A stretch of DNA of 64,000 nucleotides from Bathymodiolus brooksi. Lineage: Eukaryota; Mollusca; Bivalvia; Mytilida; Modiolidae. Each line of letters opens with the position of its first letter. Positions within the stretch are counted from its first letter, which is position 1. The notes under the pieces were generated by a model, which worked only from the letters and a program-made list of their open reading frames with translations, did not search any database and was not told where the DNA came from. The translations under genes were made by a program, and so were the position numbers. Shown piece after piece: positions 1-11,332 of the stretch. The stretch lies in assembly GCA_963680875.1 (NCBI GenBank), contig OY804588.1, forward strand, positions 60,958,369 to 61,022,368, written 5' to 3'.

Positions 1-66
1 GGCACTGATTGCATAGGTAGTTATAAATCCAACTATCTTACGATCACGGCAACGACGACCCTTGTA
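1..66 (-). mobile_element. SINE family A, 5' (tRNA-like) head, cut by window edge
   Basis: Matches the head of the full copies at 54604-54857 (-) and 29765-30023 (+): the 'ggcactgattgca..ttgtaaatccaacta..gatca' block read on the minus strand. The rest of the element lies left of the window. Confidence 0.75.
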
Positions 67-372
67 AAATTAAAGCCTTGCTTCTTATAAGTGAAGGCAG
101 CAATAACTCTTTGGTTGGAATAAATTAAAAGTCCGCGCAATATTGCCTCTGGTTTGCATATAATTCTATAATATTATTGTATCATTGCTGTCTAGATTAC
201 ATGTATTGAGAAGCCTAAAATTTCAAGCACGAATATTCTGAGAGCTGATTGTTGATTGGTTTATTAATGTCCAATGAAATGAGTTCATACATATATTCAG
301 GATGAGAACAAGTTAACCAATATCATAGAACTCCATGTACACAAATTTTAGGGAGGGATGCGACAACGGGTG
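67..372. other. No recognisable feature
   Basis: AT-rich unique-looking sequence. No coding signal or repeat was recognised. Confidence 0.5.
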
Positions 373-705
373 AGTGATTGTTGTTTAACGCCACTTCAGT
401 AATCATTCAGCTATATCATGGCGAGAACAAGTTAATTTTCAATGATATGATGATGAGGTCTGCTTTGTACTAGACCAACACGCTTAGTTGGATTGTTATA
501 GTGCTAGCTCACTGAAACAACAGTCCGCGGGTAGACATGTCGCTTCACTCGGACACATTATTCTGATACCGAACCAACCAGTCTTTGTTCTTTCTCCTTA
601 ATGCTGCGTGCTTAGCGTAGAAGCAACAAATACCAATTTCATAGTCTTTGGTTTGATCCGACCGGGGCTCGAACCCACGATCTACCGCACTCGAGGCGAG
701 CACAG
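373..705 (-). mobile_element. SINE family C, near full length
   Basis: Read on the minus strand it starts with a tRNA-like head containing a good B box (GTGGGTTCGAGCC). A body follows (..GTATTTGTTGCTTCT..AGCACGCAGCATTAAGGAG..GACATGTCTACCCGCGGACTG..), and it ends in the 3' end shared with families A and B (CAGCTATATCATGG / GTTTAACGCCACT on the plus strand). Related copies lie at 4379, 27437, 36866, 48960, 58300 and 59408. Confidence 0.85.
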
Positions 706-992
706 CAATTTCTGACTGCGTTTGGAAAAGTATGAAAAGTTGGGAATGACGTTAAATTTAGCCAGTTATTGCAGCTACAATGTTTATAGCCTTTATATAT
801 ACAAATGAGGATTTGTAATGTGCAGGGAGAGTGGAACTCTCTAAGCGCGTTGCCCAATATGGTTCGTGGTTAGGCTTCAGTACTAAGCCTCGTCGAGAAT
901 ACACCCTTTCCAACAATATATAGACGGGATGAGCAGCTCTGTGAGTAAACACTGGGTACCGTCACCAGCACGCCCGTGTTTTAGTCCATGTA
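706..992. other. No recognisable feature
   Basis: Contains only weak open frames and a small inverted motif (AGAGTGGAACTCTCT near 829). Nothing supports a gene. Confidence 0.45.
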
Positions 993-1172
993 CAGTCAAA
1001 CCTGCTTAAGTGCCTACCTCTATTAAGCTATAACTTGTATTATGTGACCTCAATTTTTATTTCCTTTTAACAGTGCATTTCATATCAATTAAACTTGAAT
1101 TAAGCGACCACCTGTCTTATGTGACCATAGTTCACCGTTCCCTTGGAAGGTCACATAAGACAGGTTTGATTG
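993..1172. mobile_element. MITE-1, TA-flanked inverted-repeat element
   Basis: Flanked by TA on both sides. It begins CAGTCAAACCTGC and ends CAGGTTTGATTG, so the termini are inverted repeats. Inner complementary blocks (AAGCGACCACCTGTCTTATGTGACC / GGTCACATAAGACAGG) make it nearly self-complementary. Sister copies are at 32430-32533 and 46654-46832. The TA duplication and CAGT..ACTG ends suit a Tc1/mariner/pogo-type non-autonomous element; that assignment is inference. Confidence 0.8.
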
Positions 1173-1668
1173 TATATAAAATTAAATGTCAGCAGCTAGA
1201 TTTAGTCCAAGGAAAGCCAAAGTAACGTTAAATACAATTTCAATAATTTAGATTGCACATTTTGTTATATATTACTTAAAACAAGCAGATCCTTCCTTTA
1301 GCTAGGAAATCAAATCTGATGTGCACATAATAATGACGTCGAAACATTTCTCGTCTTTAACCAATGGAAAGCGATGGGGGAAAATATGTGTTCAAAATTA
1401 GTAAATTGTAAAATGAATAAGTAATTGCTCAAACAATTGTTGATATGAGTAAGAACATTCCTTTTGCAAGATGTATTGTTGTTTGACGACAAGTGTGCAA
1501 CATTTTGGCAATATTCAAAACAATAACGGGCTTTGCACAAACATGTGCACTATTCCTATTTTTAGGTAAATAGATGGAACCAAGAAGGGTCGGTGATTGT
1601 ATATATGGATTATGGATGTGACCAACGAGTTACCAAGGACCAGTCTTAACAAGCAGTTGCACGGAAAG
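1173..1668. other. No recognisable feature
   Basis: AT-rich. The open frames here are short and carry no recognisable protein signal. Confidence 0.5.
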
Positions 1669-1836
1669 TTTGGAAGACACCACAGGGGTAACCAGAAGCC
1701 GCCATTCGCAGAAATACTGACAATGTAATGGTCAAATGGAAAAGGACAAAAGGACAAACAATGATCTATAAAATACTACACAGAAAACTGAAGATTGAGC
1801 AACACGAACCCCACTAAAAACGTAAATTCAGGTGTT
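1669..1836 (-). repeat. Repeat D copy (minus)
   Basis: Carries the diagnostic order of repeat D in reverse complement: 'GGTAAcCAGAAGCCG', 'AAGGACAAACAATGATCTA', 'GATTGAGCAACACGAACCCCACTA'. Compare the full plus-strand copies at 30538 and 30921. No coding capacity is evident; copies sit in both orientations across the window. Confidence 0.8.
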
Positions 1837-2660
1837 AGGAATTGTTGACATTGTTGAGCTTGCTGTAAGGTGTAAGGCACGTAAGATTATTGTAAACACA
1901 GTCCACTCATCTTCTTCGGTCTTTTGTGAGATTTGAGTATTAGTGACCTTCCACACAAACAATGCAAGGTCTTTGTTCCTACCCTGGGTGATAACGAGTA
2001 CATGTCCATTGTATTTATTTATTAGATTTTTGTCTGACCATTGATTGGCACGTCACGGCTATTCACACGAGAAAAACAATATAAATAACGAATAATCAAT
2101 CATTTAAATGTTTCGATATTACAGATAATGTTAAAAAAATCTGCAATACACAATTGCGCTTACCTTGATTTATCTTGAAGTCGTGTGTTCCCCAAAATTA
2201 ATATAGTATCAATTCCCCATATTATATCGCCATTAGAACTATCTGTCGGGTATCTTAGCGACAATTGAAGTACAATTAAGTGGCGATTATATCAACGTCA
2301 TTCCACAAAAAAATTCTGAACAATTATATTTAATTGTCTATATGGTTCATTGCGCATGTGTCTATTGAAATTGGATAGAACAGAAGAGATGACAATTTAA
2401 ATAGTACTTTCACTACAAAATTTATATAAGTACTTACCTGTAAAAATAATCGAATTTAAATCTCAAAATAAAAAGACATGCTTTCATGTTATTTTTGTCA
2501 TAATATTATGACATTTTCACTTGTAATTGAATATATTGTCTAATTAAAACAATATTCTTATTTTTCTTTGATAGAATATTGCTTAAAGAAGCAAGAGTGA
2601 CAAAATTGTTGCAAAAAATGAAAATTAAACATAAAATCGCAAAAAAATAAATGATAAAAA
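1837..2660. other. No recognisable feature
   Basis: Very AT-rich. Splice-donor-like GTAAG strings occur on the minus strand near 2157 and 2434, without convincing coding sequence next to them. Confidence 0.45.
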
Positions 2661-2745
2661 TGATTGAGTGATTGATTGATTGATTGATTGACTGGTGTTT
2701 AACGCCAACTCCAGCAATATTTCAGCTATATTGTGTCGTGAACAA
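2661..2745 (-). mobile_element. SINE 3' tail fragment
   Basis: A (GATT)n run is followed by GTGTTTAACGCCA..CAGCAATATTTCAGCTATAT, the shared 3' end of the SINEs in this window. The rest of the element is absent. Confidence 0.7.
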
Positions 2746-4378
2746 ATTATATTATTAACCTTAGACACCTACAAGATCCTTAGAAATAAAACATAAACCA
2801 TACTTGTCCGCAAAACAACCGGACTACATGCACAAACAAGAGAAACACCAAAAAGATAAAACCATGAAATGGATTAAATAATTAAATAAATAAAGACTTG
2901 ATTACTTTAAGACAAATAATAAGTTGATATTTCCATAAAGATACATTTTAGTCTTGACTCCTGTTATTACAATTCTTTCTTAAATATCCTTTTTTTTCTT
3001 TAAACAAGAGTCGTTGTGGCTGCGATCACATGGTAATGTTTGGATTTATATGTCCCTATAGACCTTTTTATTCTTAAAAACATGGGCGCGGCCATTATCG
3101 ACTTCCGAGTGTGTCCGCCATTAGTAAAGTGTAAAAATCTTATGTTTTCGGGGTTTATCGATATGTATGGTTTCTCCAGTACAGGTGTCACAATATACTG
3201 TTATTTCGGCTTGAAATTCAATGATAACACCTGCTGTGAAGTGATTTGTAAACGGAGATATAATGACAATGATATAATGACAACAAATAAATTACCTGGT
3301 ATGCATTATTATTTTTTTTTAATTACCGTTATTTTCCCCATACAAAATCATTGAAAGGTAACAGTACATATTACCACTAACTCATCTACACGAACCTTTT
3401 TCAATATCATGACATTATATTTTGTGTCTCCAAGAACGAATTTCAAGACAATTTTACCTGAATAGAGTAGTTAATTCCATACTTCTTTCAAGACAATTAT
3501 TACCTGAATAGTGTACTTATTTCCAAAATTATACCTTGACAGAGTAAATTATTTTGATTTACTTTACTCAGACAGATACAATAATAAACTAGATTGATTG
3601 ATTGGTGTTTAATTTGGTCGCCAAAATAAATTAGATTTTGTATATTAGTGATATTTTATATGCTATTTTTAAACTTGGTACGCATATCAGTGTGAAAAGG
3701 GGTGTGTATCTATTGGGATATAAATCCTACCTGATGGACATGGGGCTTCGAGAGAACATCAGCTACGGTCTCCCTCTTCCGCTGAAATGGCTGAAACAAA
3801 AACACATGGAAAAGTTAAAAGAAAATCGCATAGATATATCTTAAAACTAAATTAATTTACAAAACCAATCGTAGGTTAGAAAATAGTTTCACTGTTATCG
3901 CTGTATATTTTCACACCACATTGAATGTTACATTGAATGTTTCACACCACATTTTCAAACACTGACACAAACCTGAATAAAAGCGGAAGTGTTCCTATGT
4001 AAAATTCTACTACCACATCCATTAGTAGGTAAGAAAGCAATCTAATCAAAATTACATCTCCGCACTTGTAAACAACCGATAAAAAATAGGGAGCCACGGG
4101 CGTAGCTTCGGGCCAAATATTACCGAGGCGGAGTCCAGAAGCCACCACATTTTACGTAAGGAAAATACATTTTTTCGTTTTAAGACAAGTAGTTATGACC
4201 TATTTTAATCATATTACAATAACTATACAAATTTTATTCTTCTATTACCACTGAGCATGCCAGATTTAAAAAAAGAAAAAAGAAAAATGAAACGCCTAAT
4301 TCGTGCAGGTTTCCTCAATGGAATCTACGGCACTGGGAGAAAGTGCGGAGATCTAATTTTAATTAGATTGATAAAAAC
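2746..4378. other. No gene; SINE scraps
   Basis: Around 3004-3050 there is a decayed family A head (GTCGTTGTGGCTGCGATCA..TTTGGATTTA), and around 3590-3625 a SINE tail scrap (GATTGATTGATTGGTGTTTAA). The 104-codon open frame starting at 3040 begins with TTG, not ATG, and resembles no protein I know. Confidence 0.45.
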
Positions 4379-4680
4379 GCTGCTTTACCCAGCGTGCTCG
4401 CCTCATGAGCTCGCGTAAAAAACCAAATACTAATATTAGTATATGTTGTTTTTCCGCTAAGCATGCAGCATTAAGGAATAAGACCAAAGATAAGCCTCAT
4501 AATCAGCATAATGTGCCCGAGTTGAAGCGACATGTCTACCCGTGGATTATAGTTTCGATGAGATAATATTTTAAAACTCCAACTAAGTGTGGATCATCAT
4601 CCTCTCATGTAGCTTGTTCTCGTCATGATATACCAGAAAAATTATCCACACCATGGCGTTAAACAACAATCACCAATTGA
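4379..4680 (+). mobile_element. SINE family C
   Basis: Head region with GCTCGCCTC, then GCTAAGCATGCAGCATTAAGGAATAAGACCAAAG and CGACATGTCTACCCGTGGA, ending CATGGCGTTAAACAACAATCACC. The head is disturbed: the B box is not intact. Confidence 0.8.
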
Positions 4681-7429
4681 AATGAATCTGCAAAGGTGTT
4701 TTATCTTGTTTTTTTTTATAACCTATACATATATGAAAAACACTGTTTTCATATTCCACATTTTTAAAATGTTTTTTTCTTATTGTTGTGAAAATTGAAA
4801 TTGGTTTTCAATACTGTATACATGCTATTCTTGAGGAAACCCCACTTACTTCTTATGACAATTACAGATACTATTTCTACCCCTCCAGAGCCCTCTATAA
4901 ATTAATCAAGTTCTATATTTTTGCACACTTTATCCGTCGTCATGATATATAAAGCATCTTAATATACATATTTCAATAACTTCTAGCAATTAACCCGCTA
5001 TTTAAAATCGAATACCAAATGGTAGACACACAGGTACATTGTGGATTTAATATCGGGTACCTGTATTTAATTTATTGGGTGGTTCATCGATTTTGACACT
5101 GTATAAACATTCATTTTTTGTCTGATTATGGCACTTTAGGAAAATGCATAGAAACTAGTGTAATTAATCAATGACTGCATTACAAAAGAACCGTAACTAA
5201 TCATTATATTGTTTTTGAGCCAAAACCATATGAAAATCCCATATAATATAAAAGTTGATTAAAGCTATTGATCTGGTACCCATTCATTTAGCAGGTCATG
5301 GTATACAGTATATAATTTTCCGTGAACTGGTACCTAGATCAGCAATGCACACAACCAAGGTACATCTTCAGATATGTTTTTGTCCATCAACATTCTGAAT
5401 TTCCAAAAACCTAAATCTTGCTGTTCTGCCATTGGACTCTTTTAGAGTTTTTATGATTCGTTCATGAAAACCCATTTTAACGTTAACCAATTCATTTATA
5501 ATATATAGAGTACAATTATTGCAATATAAATATAATAAACGATGGTATGATTTGCACAAAGCAAAATATACCGCCACACATGGCCTGCCTTAGAGGTGTA
5601 GGGCCCAGTGCTGTTCTCTGTAAAACCTGTAATGTGTTGTTGTGTGTACTTGAACAGCCAAGAGTAGATAACTCTAGCCTGGGCCCCTTAAGCCCGGGTC
5701 CCAATTGAGCCAATTTGACTTAAGGCCAGCCCTGCCGCCACATAACCCATTCCACTTATTTTTTAAAGCAATTTGAATTATGATGATAGACGACAGCGAT
5801 GATGACGAGTATGAGTTTGTATACTGCTATTTAAGCATTGAAAGGGAAGATAACTCTTATAAAATGCTTCAGAAACAGATCAAAGTTGCTGTATGAAATT
5901 CCTGGGAGTTTTATATATTACTTCTAGGAAACTCCAAACATTTTTGCAATCATATTTATATTTTTTACGCCACTAGTAAACTCACAAGCAGTGATAAATA
6001 ACAATTAGAACATGCCATTGATCTTCGAACTTTTGACCTTTCTTAAAATTTAAGATCAACAGTGTCATTGGTTAAGATTTTACTCTTCTTGGGATTACAG
6101 TTAAAATGAATTATTTTCCAATTAGTTTGAGGTAAAACCGTAGATTGACTGGACTATTTGGTGGCTTAATATGTAGGGTAAATAATTAAAGGGGGATAAC
6201 TCTCATAAATATTTATCAGAACCTTCGATTTAAACGAGACGAAGTTGCAATATCATGCAGGTGACGCTTTGAGCCAAGCTTCGACACCTTTTAGAATTTA
6301 GGAGGAATAGTGAACGGTACGTGGGGAGAAATATTTCTATCATTAAAGTGAAAAACATTTTCGACATCGTTGTCATCATGTACCATGCGTTGGCAGCAGT
6401 GCCAGATTTAGACGAAGATAGACACTAGGCTAATCCATTTGTGAAGCCCCCCCTCCCCCAACCCTCACGACTAGAGGAAGATGGAAGAGTATTTTAAACA
6501 TTAAATAACATAAAACCGAGGACGATGACGAGTGTTTAAAATACTGCAATTCTGAAATGGAGTGCAACTGTGCAAGGAAATTTAATGACGGGTTGCTTAG
6601 AGACTACAGTGCGTAATGACAGTATTTGTATGAAAGGACTAGGACAGTGTCAGAAATATCCTACTCCTCAGATTGAGGCCCTCTAGATTTTGAGGTCTTA
6701 GACTTCAGTTTGTCAAACCTATTGGTAAATTCGGCACTGATTCAAAATGTTTTGCCACACTGATATTTTGAAAACACTAATTACCATAAGAATATCAATA
6801 TATCTTTTCTACATCAAAACAATGAGAAATCTTAATTTATAAAAATTCAAATATTATTGTTATTTATAGGTTCTAAATATGAATTAAATAACAAAATAAA
6901 TAATAAAATAAAAAAGAATTACAAAAGGTAATAAAAATGGTGAAAATCTTGTAAAATAGCGTACCTCAAAAATAAAATAAATTGGAAAACACTAATTAAC
7001 GTAAAGATACTTAGGAAACCAGAACAGACAAAACAACAGGGTATAAAAAAAACCCCACAATTTAATTAAATTGAAATTAAACTCTAAGCAAAAAAAAATA
7101 AGAAGAAGGATAATATAAAGCTTTCTTACCTCAGAAGCAAACAACCTCACCATCTTTATATATCAAGTAACGTTAAATAATGGTTTCAAATTTCATTATA
7201 ATCAGTTGTATTGAACGGCTCACATCCCCAAACACCTAGCCCAACGTTTAATTCAAGGTTGGCAGGTTCTATTATAAATGATTGTGCATATTGAATTTCG
7301 TCCTATTAAAAATCTCAGTTATAATTTAATCAAATTATATATATTCATGTTGAGCTAATATTTAAAGTAATTACATGAAGTTAAACGACGTTTGTAAACA
7401 CAACATGGATCACACTTATTTAATGTTTG
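4681..7429. other. No recognisable gene
   Basis: AT-rich with A/T runs. A GC-richer patch at about 5580-5730 contains GGGCCC and CTTAAGGCC-type strings, which may be the end of an old DNA transposon, but I could not pair its termini. Confidence 0.4.
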
Positions 7430-8665
7430 ATCCTGAATATTCAAATTTAGATAGATATGTGAAATGAATACAACTTGTAAGTTTCAATGGTAATCATAGT
7501 TTATACAGGGGTATTGTCGTGGAACATATATCAAGTAAAATGTAGTCCATTTGATCCTCAATTTTCAAATATAGGGGAAATATGGACCGAATTCATACAT
7601 GTAAATATAACAGGTATACATTATTTTAGGCTGTTTGGTCCTTTATATTCAAATAAAGGGAAATATGGACCGAATTCATACATTAAGAGGTATGCTTAAT
7701 TAACGTTGCTTGATTCTGAATATTCAAATATAGGAAGACATGTAAACTGAATACAGCTTGTAGGTAGGTTTCAATGGTAATAATAATTGCATACATGTAG
7801 AAGCATTGTCGTGGAACAGATATCATACATAATGTAGACTGTTTCATCCTTAACGTTCAAATATAGGGGAAATATGGAGCGAATTCATACATGTAAATAT
7901 AAAATGTATGCATACTTATAGGCTATGTGGTCCTTAATATTCAAATATATGGAGATATATGAACTGAATGCAGTTTTTTTTTATTAGTTTCAATGTTAAT
8001 CCTAGTTTTATATAGAAGTATTGTCGTGGAACATATATCAGACAAAATGTTGATTGATTGATCCTTAACAGTCACATATAGGGGAAATATGGACCGAATT
8101 CATACATGTAAATTTAACAGGTATACATACTGTTAGGCTGTTTGTTCGTTAGCATTCAAATATAGTGGAAACATTTAATGTAGCAAATTGTAATTTGGAG
8201 AAGACTTCATAAGTTTGCTTAACTTGTGTCTAATTCATTTGTCTATTTAATTGGCAAATAACATATGTTTAAGCTAAAGGGGAAATATGAACCGAATTCA
8301 TACATATATCAGACAAAATGTAGGCGGTTTGGTTCTCAACGTTGAAATATAAGGGAAGTATGGACCAAAATTAATTCATGTAAATTTAACATTTATGCAT
8401 AATTTTTAATTTTGTAAATTACAAAAAGGGTGCACTCGACTCGCAGCTGCAAGTGATAAAGTTTACCAGTTGCTTGCCCAGGGTCGGTGGTTCTCTCCGG
8501 GTACTCCGGCTTCCTCCACTACTAAAACTGGTCGCCATGATATAGCTGAAATATTGCTGAAAGTGGCGTTAAACACCAAAATTCAAATTCAAATTCAAAT
8601 TCGTATGCATAATTTTAGGCGTTGTGGTCGTTAATATTCAAATATAGGGAGATATATGAGCTGAA
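7430..8665 (+). repeat. Diverged tandem repeat, about 200-290 bp period, split by a SINE
   Basis: The anchor TTGTCGTGGAACA recurs at about 7514, 7806 and 8021. The anchor GGGGAAATATGGA(C/G)CGAATTCATACATG recurs at about 7574, 7665 (partial), 7866, 8081 and 8278. The units are substantially diverged, so this is an old array. The SINE at 8407-8603 inserted in its last part. Confidence 0.75.
8407..8603 (+). mobile_element. SINE family B, 5'-truncated, with 13-bp target duplication
   Basis: Body GGTGCACTCGACTCGCAGC..GGTCGGTGGTTCTCTCCGGGTACTCCGG, then the common 3' end and an (AAATTC)n tail. It is flanked by a perfect 13-bp direct repeat, TATGCATAATTTT, at 8394-8406 and 8604-8616. The tRNA head is missing, as expected for incomplete reverse transcription. 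Confidence 0.93.
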
Positions 8666-8667
8666 GA

Positions 8668-8834
8668 TACCACGTGCCACATGTGGAACAGGAATAGCTT
8701 ACAATCCTGGGGGACCTGAACTCATACCCAGTTTATTGTGTAGTTATTGTTGTCTTATCTTTTGACTTCAGTTTTCTGTGTTTGTTAACGTTTATTATTG
8801 ATTGCTTTTGTTTATTTTGTTTTTACACTGTGTC
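8668..8834 (+). repeat. Repeat D copy (plus), diverged
   Basis: CCACGTGCCACATGTGGAACAGGAA..CCTGAACTCATACCCAG.. follows the order of the other D copies, with decayed 3' sequence. Confidence 0.65.
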
Positions 8835-10364
8835 TGTCTTTTTATAATGATTTACATTTTGTAATCACTTTCTTATAGTATTTATTTTACATCTCACTAG
8901 CGTCAATAAACTGCAGTGATTTTAATGTTTCAATACATAAAAATTATATTACAAAAAATCACTGCAACAAGATATATAATTACAGGCGCATACTATATAT
9001 ACATGTCTATATAAAAGATTATGCACAGAAAAACTAGCAATTTATAACATATATGTTCGTTATAAATTATGGTAAGCTTTATAATAAGCATCACATTAAA
9101 ATTCATGTCAAACTGAATGCCTCTCTTCACAAAAATATATGAGACAAGTTTCTGCCCTGAAATCAGAGCATCAATGTAGACTGTCACGAACGCATACATA
9201 CCAAGTGATATTTAGGTAAGTAAATGTTTTATGATTCCAGTTACATTATTTTTGTTGTAACCACTCAAAATAATTCATAAAAATTATGCATCTTTCTATG
9301 TTTTGAAACCAATATCAGGCATGCATAAATTTGTAAAACACAGCTTAGATGAACAACAGAAATCCAACTGATATATGTTTCGAGTATTTTATGGATTGAA
9401 TCACGATGGAATTATTCTGACGCTAGAATGACAATCTTGGATGCAGTATGGTAGTCCTATCAGATTAATGACCTATGCATACATTAACCCTTGCACCAAT
9501 ATTAGTTGCATTATCACACTCATCCCAGGACCAGATGTTCTCCCCTTATACCTCTAGTAAACATGTTTATCAGGATCTTTTATCCCCCCCTATCTTCTAT
9601 GAAACCAGGGCAGTCACCACGATATACTGGGAAACACATGCAGTGGCGTGAACATTTAATCAGCTATCAACAAATTTATAAGATGATTCTTAAGGATACC
9701 AACCAATTTCTTATCGGGAGGAGGGGGCTGGGACGCCGAATATTGTTTTCAAAATTAATAAAGAGGATATAAGGAATGAGATAAATATATATATATTAAT
9801 TCCACCCGTTGTCCACGGACGGAGCTGGTACATTACAGAAAAATGTAACATAATAAAGTCATTGCGTATTGTACGAATATTTTCTTTATTTCGCAAAATG
9901 TTCGTGGGTAGATTTAGGAAAATAGACCATAACTTTCTTTGATCGTTTGGTCTGACCATTCCCAATCGTAATTGGCAATTTCAGACGATAGACGTCTGAA
10001 TGAAAGATTCAAACTGAATACTCTATGTCAATAAATATATTGACCACATGTATAGGCATAATATGGATTTTTCCAGGATGTTGTTTTGTGAAAAGAATAA
10101 GCAATCATACATTGAAAGGGAACCGATTTCATTAATGAATAGCAAATATAACAGAATAATAAATGAGTTGCAAAATTACCATTGCAGCTGAATATGAACA
10201 CAATCTAATTAATATTGGATCGTTCGATTTTTGTTATGTTTTTATTTTTCATGCGATCCAATATCATCAAATTGCATCGGATCACATTGGTTAACATTTC
10301 AGCACTCTGATATTTTCTACTTCTTAAATGAAATTGATATGATGTTGAATATTGAACGATTTTG
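8835..10364. other. No recognisable gene
   Basis: AT-rich intergenic or intronic sequence. None of its short open frames looks like protein. Confidence 0.45.
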
Positions 10365-10680
10365 CAGGCTTGTTGCTGATTGGTCGTTTCAAATATGACA
10401 TCAGCGGTGATCCAAATACTGGATGTAGACTTGTTGCTGATTTTTTGTCGTTTCAAATGTGACCTCAGATGCTATCCAATATGGTATGTGGAACTATTGC
10501 GGATTGATTGTTTCAAATCTGACCTCAGATATTATCAAAATACGGGATGTGGGCATGTTGTCGATTGGTCGTTTCAAAAATGACACCACATGTTACCCAA
10601 ATACGGGATGTACATGTAAGCATGTCGCTGATTGGTTGTTTCAAATGTGTCCCCAGATTTTGCCTAATACGGGATGCTAT
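10365..10680 (+). repeat. Degenerate minisatellite, about 62 bp x 5
   Basis: The motif TTG(T/C)(T/C)GATTGGT(C/T)GTTTCAAA recurs at about 10372, 10434, 10497, 10557 and 10624. Each is followed by a TGAC(A/C)..CAGA and ..CAAATACGGGATG block. Period 60-67 bp, with clear divergence between units. Confidence 0.8.
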
Positions 10681-10749
10681 TATATAAAACAATATCCAAC
10701 AAACCATCCGGTTTTAATTAGATAGTACATGAAAACCCACAGATATAGA

Positions 10750-10833
10750 TTAGCCCATATCAATATAATGTGGTGATTGTACATGCAGAATGATATAAAG
10801 CAATGATTGTAAAACACAACCCAATCCTTTGTT
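10750..10833 (+). repeat. Flanking direct repeat, copy 1
   Basis: About 75-80 bp (GCCCATATCAA..GTGATTGTACATGCA..AAAGCAATGATTGTAAAA(C/T)ACAACCCAATCC). It is repeated in the same orientation at 11258-11332, on the far side of the inverted-repeat element. Confidence 0.85.
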
Positions 10834-10844
10834 GATGTAACCCA

Positions 10845-11256
10845 TCATTCTCTATCCAGAGTTGTCGTTCCCGCCAAGCTCCACCACACCTCTGTCAATG
10901 CTTGAAAAATAGTCCCAAAATCACATGACCATCATTACCGTTTTCAATCACATGATCAAAACATCGTCGTACTTGTTGACGGCATGTTTCACTCTATCTT
11001 CCATTTTGTCTATCATGTGATCGTTTTTTATTTTTACCTCCGCAAAATAGTTCTCCAAGAAGTGGGGGAAATCATTTTTAAGAGAGAATTGATTTGAAAT
11101 GAGTGATTTATTTTCATCTTTATTGATATTTACAATAATTAAAACAATTTTAAGTACATTTTTTCACTGTTTCTAAATTTTACAAAAATCTTGTAAAATG
11201 AGCGTTGACAGAGGTGTTGGAGCTTAGCAGGAACGACAACTCTGGATAGAGAATGA
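10845..11256. mobile_element. 412-bp element with about 60-bp terminal inverted repeats and 7-bp target duplication
   Basis: Left terminus TCATTCTCTATCCAGAGTTG.. pairs with right terminus ..CAACTCTGGATAGAGAATGA; the pairing extends about 60 bp with few mismatches. The perfect 7-bp direct repeat TAACCCA lies at 10838-10844 and 11257-11263. The 290-bp interior has no coding potential. It looks like a non-autonomous DNA transposon that landed at the start of the second unit of a tandem pair. Confidence 0.88.
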
Positions 11257-11257
11257 T

Positions 11258-11332
11258 AACCCATATCAAAGCTATGTGCTGATTGTACATGCATAATGCA
11301 AAGCAATGATTGTAAAATACAACCCAATCCCT
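11258..11332 (+). repeat. Flanking direct repeat, copy 2
   Basis: Same-orientation partner of 10750-10833. It contains the right target duplication of the inverted-repeat element at its start. Confidence 0.85.

Noticed and set aside
3040..3354. 104-codon plus-strand frame
   Set aside because: It starts with TTG inside a decayed SINE head and has no recognisable protein features.
7124..7165. Possible tiny exon MVRLFASE|GTAAGA on the minus strand
   Set aside because: Only eight codons and no partner exon; too short to separate from chance.
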